Source of the DNA: an uncultured Lachnospiraceae bacterium
GTDB lineage: Bacteria; Bacillota; Clostridia; Lachnospirales; Lachnospiraceae
Direction of reading: 5' to 3'
DNA length: 64,000 nucleotides
Assembly: GCA_946405625.1 (NCBI GenBank)
Contig: CAMJHQ010000012.1
Location: 26,141-90,140, forward strand
The notes beneath the pieces were generated by a model that did no database searches, was not told where the DNA came from, and saw nothing but the letters and a program-made list of their open reading frames with translations. This document shows positions 61,757 through 64,000 of the stretch, in pieces. Each line of letters starts with the position of its first letter. Position 1 is the first letter of the stretch. The position numbers and the translations under genes were made by a program.

Positions 61757-63109
61757 AATCATAGCTTTTTCTAAATCGATTGATGGAATAGAACTAAAAC
61801 CAACTAATATTTGATTTTCAGCACACTTCTCATGTAATATCCAGTAACGCTCCGTTGAATATATACCGATTCCATATTTTTCCATTATTTGCATAATCTG
61901 TGTTCTATTAAGATTCGTATTAATATTCATTAAAAAATGCAATCCTGCTTCTGTTCCTAATAATTCAATATCATCTCTCTTTAGATGTTCCAGAATATAA
62001 TCATGCTTTCTTTTATAAAATGTTCTTATAGCTCTTAATCCATTTTCATATTCTCCGGATTCTATGTATTCGGCCAATGCCTCTTGAATGAGTGTTGGTA
62101 CATTTGAATTTGATACTTTATATTTTTCTTTATAAGTCGACAATAGTTTTTCCGGTAGTACTAGATACGCTATTCTAAGATCTGGCGATAACGATTTTGA
62201 AAATGTACCAAGATATATAACTCTGTTTCCACCATCTAAAGATTGTAAAGATTGAATAGGATGTGAATTATATCTCAATTCGCTATCATAATCATCTTCT
62301 ATAATATAACTATCTGTTCTTTTTGCCCAATCTATTATACCCAACCTTTTACCTATTGGCAGTATACACCCCGTAGGAAACTGATGTGATGGAGTCACAT
62401 AAACTATTTGATGTTTTTTGTTTTGCAATTCATCAATAGATATCCCATTATACTCTACAATGATAGGCTGAGGATTAAATCCATGGCGTTCAAAAACAAC
62501 TCTACAGCCATCGTATCCCGGATCTTCTATAGCAAATTCATATTTCATATCATCAAATAATGTGCAGATAATATCTATCGCTGCCTGATGTCCATTGGTA
62601 ATTACTATCTGTTCAGGATTACATTTAACTGCTCGAGATGACAGTAAAAAATCTGCCACATTCCGTCTCAAGCATTCACTTCCATTAGACAATAAGTAAT
62701 TAATGCTAGAATTCATGGATATTTTATTCATAGAATTCATAAGACATTTTCGCCATTTTCGATTTTGATAGCAATTATATTCGAGATTACCGTATCTAAA
62801 ATTATATTTCGGTTCAACATTTTTTTTACTTGTCTCAAAGGTATTACTATTTGGTTTCTTATCTGGCTGATATGGAATTTCTATTTTTTCAACGTAATAT
62901 CCTGAACCTATAACAGTTCTAACATAGCCTTCGACAAGCAGCTGTTCGTAGGCAGCAACAACAGAGTTCCTACTTATACCATATTCCTGCGCTAACCCTC
63001 TGGTTGCTTGTAATCTAGTACCTGGTTTTAGTTCACCCGACAGAATCTGTTTTTTTATCTGCTCATATAGTTGTTCATAGATTTTTTTATTGTGATCAAT
63101 CACCAGCAT
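61721..63109 (-). CDS. MocR-type (GntR HTH plus aminotransferase) regulator
   Basis: 462 residues. N-terminal GntR wHTH (YEQIKKQILSGELKPGTRLQATRGLAQEYGISRNSVVAAYEQLLVEGYV) and a fold-type I aminotransferase domain with LGTFSKSLSPDLRIAYLVLP (Lys), and YIIEDDYDSELRYN (Asp and Tyr). MocR regulators bind PLP and control genes such as pdxST or gabT. It faces a GNAT gene, with direct repeats between them that fit a MocR operator. Confidence 0.9.
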   Translation of the reverse strand: MLVIDHNKKIYEQLYEQIKKQILSGELKPGTRLQATRGLAQEYGISRNSVVAAYEQLLVEGYVRTVIGSGYYVEKIEIPYQPDKKPNSNTFETSKKNVEPKYNFRYGNLEYNCYQNRKWRKCLMNSMNKISMNSSINYLLSNGSECLRRNVADFLLSSRAVKCNPEQIVITNGHQAAIDIICTLFDDMKYEFAIEDPGYDGCRVVFERHGFNPQPIIVEYNGISIDELQNKKHQIVYVTPSHQFPTGCILPIGKRLGIIDWAKRTDSYIIEDDYDSELRYNSHPIQSLQSLDGGNRVIYLGTFSKSLSPDLRIAYLVLPEKLLSTYKEKYKVSNSNVPTLIQEALAEYIESGEYENGLRAIRTFYKRKHDYILEHLKRDDIELLGTEAGLHFLMNINTNLNRTQIMQIMEKYGIGIYSTERYWILHEKCAENQILVGFSSIPSIDLEKAMISFNNALDEITR

Positions 63110-63111
63110 GC

Positions 63112-63149
63112 AAAATTGGTCCCTTCAAAAATGCTAAAATTGGTTCTTA
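63112..63149. promoter_or_regulatory. Direct-repeat operator candidate for the MocR regulator
   Basis: AAAATTGGTCCCTT (63112-63125) and AAAATTGGTTCTTA (63136-63149) start 24 bases apart, and an inverted CCAAT follows at 63158-63162. A TATAAT lies at 63169-63174 ahead of the GNAT gene. Direct repeats of this kind are known for MocR proteins such as GabR and PdxR. Confidence 0.55.
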
Positions 63150-63216
63150 TCATAATACCAATCCCGTTTATAATTGTATCATATTATTTTATACAATCAA
63201 TCAGGAGGTAAAAATT

Positions 63217-63651
63217 TTGACCAGATTAGCCGATATCTCAGATATCAAATCAATAATTCCATTACTCATGGAATACCGTACATTTTATGGTATAAATGAG
63301 CAAAGCATTGAGGAAGTAGAACAATTCCTACATAACAGAATCACAAATAATGAAAGCATAATATTCATCACCTTCGATGATAAAACACCCGTTGGATTTA
63401 TTCAATTATACCCTTCTTTTTCAACGGTATCTCTAAAACGCCAATGGCACTTAAATGATTTATATGTAAGACCAGAATATAGAAGAAAGGGATATGCATC
63501 AGCCTTAATGTCTGCAGCTAAAAAACACTTTTATGATAGAGCTAAAGGATTTACATTAATCACCGAAAAAACAAATACAACCGCTAAAGCTTTCTATAAT
63601 GCTAATGGTTGGAAAACAGATGAATATGATTTTTACACATTTTTTTATTAA
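63217..63651 (+). CDS. GNAT family N-acetyltransferase
   Basis: 144 residues from a TTG start with AGGAGG 8 bases upstream. LNDLYVRPEYRRKGYASALMSAAKKHF is the acetyl-CoA binding motif A, and TEKTNTTAKAFYNANGWKTDEYDFYTFFY is motif B. Substrate unknown. Divergent from the MocR gene, which probably controls it. Confidence 0.92.
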   Translation: MTRLADISDIKSIIPLLMEYRTFYGINEQSIEEVEQFLHNRITNNESIIFITFDDKTPVGFIQLYPSFSTVSLKRQWHLNDLYVRPEYRRKGYASALMSAAKKHFYDRAKGFTLITEKTNTTAKAFYNANGWKTDEYDFYTFFY

Positions 63652-63725
63652 ATCGAGTAGGAGGCGGTGACTAACCGCCGTCCTCTCATAGCACCGTACG
63701 TACCGTTCGGTATACGGCGCTTTCA
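63652..63725 (-). mobile_element. 3' end (domains V and VI) of a group II intron, remnant
   Basis: On the - strand the sequence has AGCGCCGTA and TACGGTGCT as the lower stem of domain V with an AGC triad, a CG bulge, and TACC-GAAC-GGTA as upper stem; then GGCGGT-TAGTC-ACCGCC as domain VI with the branch A in CCTACTCGAT near the 3' end. The 3' end abuts the GNAT stop codon. No reverse transcriptase or domain I is present upstream, so only a remnant is left. Confidence 0.7.
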
Positions 63726-63845
63726 ATAGTTGACGTGCACAGACTGATAGGCTGTGGCTAAATCATAAAAGCCGCTGTTTATCAGTCTTTCTTTTGTCAT
63801 TGCCTCAAAAGCGTCTTTCGAGAAGTAACAGGTTTTTACTTCCAT
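63723..63845 (-). CDS. 40-aa conserved-looking peptide next to the intron remnant
   Basis: On the - strand the frame reads MEVKTCYFSKDAFEAM and ends AYQSVHVNY with TGA right at domain V. A weak GAGGTAGG lies upstream. It could be an intron domain IV peptide fragment or a small gene; not recognised. Confidence 0.4.
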   Translation of the reverse strand: MEVKTCYFSKDAFEAMTKERLINSGFYDLATAYQSVHVNY

Positions 63846-63960
63846 CTGTCCTACCTCGTATCCTCATTATATTTACTTGACGAATTCTTCGCTAATGAAT
63901 AAAATGAATATCGTGATATTCCAAAACGGAATGTCATGCAGTAATGAACAGGAGGATTCT

Positions 63961-64000
63961 ATGGAGATCAAAAGCCTGCGATACTTCCTTGCCGTCGCAA
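63961..64000 (+). CDS. LysR-family transcriptional regulator, 5' end only
   Basis: The first 13 residues MEIKSLRYFLAVA match the N-terminal HTH of LysR regulators, and AGGAGG lies 5 bases upstream of the ATG. The gene continues beyond the window. Confidence 0.7.
   Translation, partial: MEIKSLRYFLAVA

Larger units (their letters stand above)
63652..63960. other. 309-bp region between GNAT and LysR genes
   Basis: Holds the group II intron remnant, the 40-aa frame and about 115 bp of AT-rich sequence that should contain the promoter of the LysR gene; no clear consensus promoter is seen. Confidence 0.5.

Overview
The window looks like a low-GC Firmicutes chromosome, most probably Lachnospiraceae (Clostridia). 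Reasons: strong AGGAGG-type ribosome binding sites, frequent TTG and GTG starts, a fused SecDF, HemZ, the order secDF-recJ-apt-relA-MBL-hemZ-hisS, gdpP-rplI-dnaB, ftsEX next to a PcsB-like M23 hydrolase and an S41 protease, and two large Lachnospiraceae-type proteins of unknown function. I cannot assign a genus from sequence alone.

Layout. 1-39,940 is mostly housekeeping chromosome, almost all on the + strand: a truncated Ig-like surface protein, a membrane zinc-ribbon protein, protein export (secDF), DNA repair (recJ), purine salvage (apt), stringent response (relA), heme or radical-SAM (hemZ), tRNA charging (hisS, valS), a prepilin-type peptidase, a HisC-like aminotransferase (- strand), a three-gene cluster of a 1351-aa scaffold-like protein, an Hsp70/actin-like ATPase and a TPR protein, c-di-AMP hydrolysis (gdpP), ribosome (rplI), replication (dnaB), an SDR enzyme, a stand-alone CARF nuclease of the Card1/Can2 (DUF1887) type, sugar import ATPase (msmX), a CdaR-like regulator, the cell-wall cluster ftsE-ftsX-M23-ctp, and guaA.

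39,947-61,349 is an integrated mobilizable element of about 21.4 kb placed just after the guaA terminator and bounded by a perfect 24-bp direct repeat. Its left end holds the control module (PIN-like protein and XRE repressor facing excisionase and tyrosine integrase, with a consensus promoter and operator cluster between them). Next come a RepA-like ATPase, a periodic 31-bp iteron array, MobC and a MOBP-type relaxase. The cargo is a type I restriction-modification locus with extra nucleases inserted (hsdM, small ORF, hsdS, GIY-YIG/DUF4357, DUF1016, hsdR), an HNH toxin-like cassette with a DUF4417 gene, and several unknown genes. No type IV secretion genes are visible, so it should depend on a helper for transfer.

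61,350-64,000 is the right flank: a strong terminator, a MocR-type regulator facing a GNAT acetyltransferase, the 3' end (domains V-VI) of a group II intron as a remnant, and the first codons of a LysR regulator.

The most striking observations are (1) a three-TRD HsdS with a coding (AGAAC)n tract whose two alternative frames stop immediately, so that slippage would toggle between a normal two-TRD subunit and a three-TRD protein; (2) the 31-bp iteron array upstream of mobC; (3) the exact ends of the element; (4) the CARF nuclease without CRISPR; (5) the scaffold/Hsp70-like/TPR operon; and (6) an interleaved inverted-repeat RNA candidate upstream of msmX.
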